Positions 62,196 to 62,245 of a stretch of 62,245 bases of DNA are shown piece after piece; within the stretch, counting starts at the first letter, position 1, and every line of letters starts with the position of its first letter. The stretch is from Chloroflexi bacterium HGW-Chloroflexi-10 (GTDB taxonomy: Bacteria; Chloroflexota; Anaerolineae; Anaerolineales; Anaerolineaceae). Location of the stretch: contig PHBZ01000033.1 of assembly GCA_002840755.1 (NCBI GenBank), positions 1 through 62,245 on the forward strand. Reading direction: 5' to 3'. The notes below the pieces were generated by a model. It worked only from the letters and a program-made list of their open reading frames with translations, had not been told where the DNA came from and ran no database searches. Both the position numbers and the translations under genes were made by a program.

Positions 62196-62245
62196 GTTAA
62201 GGAGAATCTATAATGGAACTTGGAGACCAAAATGAAAACAGAACG
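62186..62245 (+). mobile_element. Left end of a probable IS3-type insertion sequence
   Basis: TGGACACCAAGTTAAGGAG is followed by TATAATGGAACTTGGAG and an AAAATGAAAACAGAACG that could begin a transposase ORF. A short terminal sequence, a Shine-Dalgarno and an ORF start within 60 bp are usual for IS3-family elements. The rest is beyond the window, so this is an inference from layout only. Confidence 0.4.

Overview
The window reads as a chromosomal segment of a free-living, probably anaerobic bacterium. I lean towards Chloroflexota (Anaerolineae-like). This is inferred from the mix of families: lipoproteins with class II lipoboxes, a secreted protein ending in a YLPIVLK tail of the kind common in that phylum, DUF3048, DUF2085 and DUF4126 proteins, a PPi-type phosphofructokinase, a dodecin and an F420-type nitroreductase. 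No rRNA, tRNA, CRISPR array or complete transposon was seen. Both ends look like insertion-sequence boundaries. Base 1-71 carries three 23-bp-spaced terminal repeats that cut a GGDEF gene. Base 62186 onwards looks like the start of an IS3-type element that cuts a minus-strand ORF. The segment may therefore be a contig that ends at repeats on both sides.

Layout. 0.7-8.2 kb is an AT-rich surface-glycan block: a membrane glycosyltransferase, a coiled-coil methyltransferase, a secreted protein and two glycosyltransferases. 8.3-11.7 kb holds a GPH sugar transporter, an alpha/beta hydrolase and an aminoglycoside adenylyltransferase homologue. 11.8-15.7 kb is an AT-rich stretch with a cyclic-nucleotide-binding protein and two proteins I do not recognise. 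15.8-17.3 kb is GC-rich, with a DNA methyltransferase translationally coupled to a chloramphenicol-acetyltransferase-like enzyme. 17.4-19.5 kb is an MFS/TetR operon with a textbook operator. 19.7-48.4 kb is mostly single genes and short operons: lipoproteins, an L,D-transpeptidase, redox enzymes, two large GGDEF proteins, a GH114 lipoprotein, acetyl- and methyltransferases, a fused glutaredoxin-thioredoxin reductase and a CBS protein. 48.5-56.9 kb is a six-gene uronate operon with a divergent LacI regulator. 57-62 kb holds a decayed MNT/HEPN module, a TetR-PEBP pair, a CoA-binding protein, a flavodoxin and a YgeY-like hydrolase.

The most interesting system is the uronate operon (uxaC - SDR - HAD - larA-like - gnd - pfp-like). 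It lacks mannonate dehydratase. Instead it has a LarA-family nickel-pincer epimerase and an NAD-type 6-phosphogluconate dehydrogenase. I infer a route glucuronate to fructuronate to D-mannonate, then C2 epimerisation to D-gluconate, phosphorylation, and oxidative decarboxylation to ribulose 5-phosphate. NADH used by the SDR would be regenerated by Gnd. The operon and its LacI gene share one palindromic operator flanked by two face-to-face consensus promoters.

A second signal is a short minus-strand transcription unit at 20.54-20.75 kb. It has a strong promoter, an operator-like palindrome, a perfect Shine-Dalgarno, a 17-codon ORF and a terminator whose loop region is an exact 11-nt complement of that Shine-Dalgarno.

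Starts were moved downstream of the longest possible start wherever a ribosome-binding site and the family length agreed. All functional calls rest on motif recognition by eye; no database search was run.
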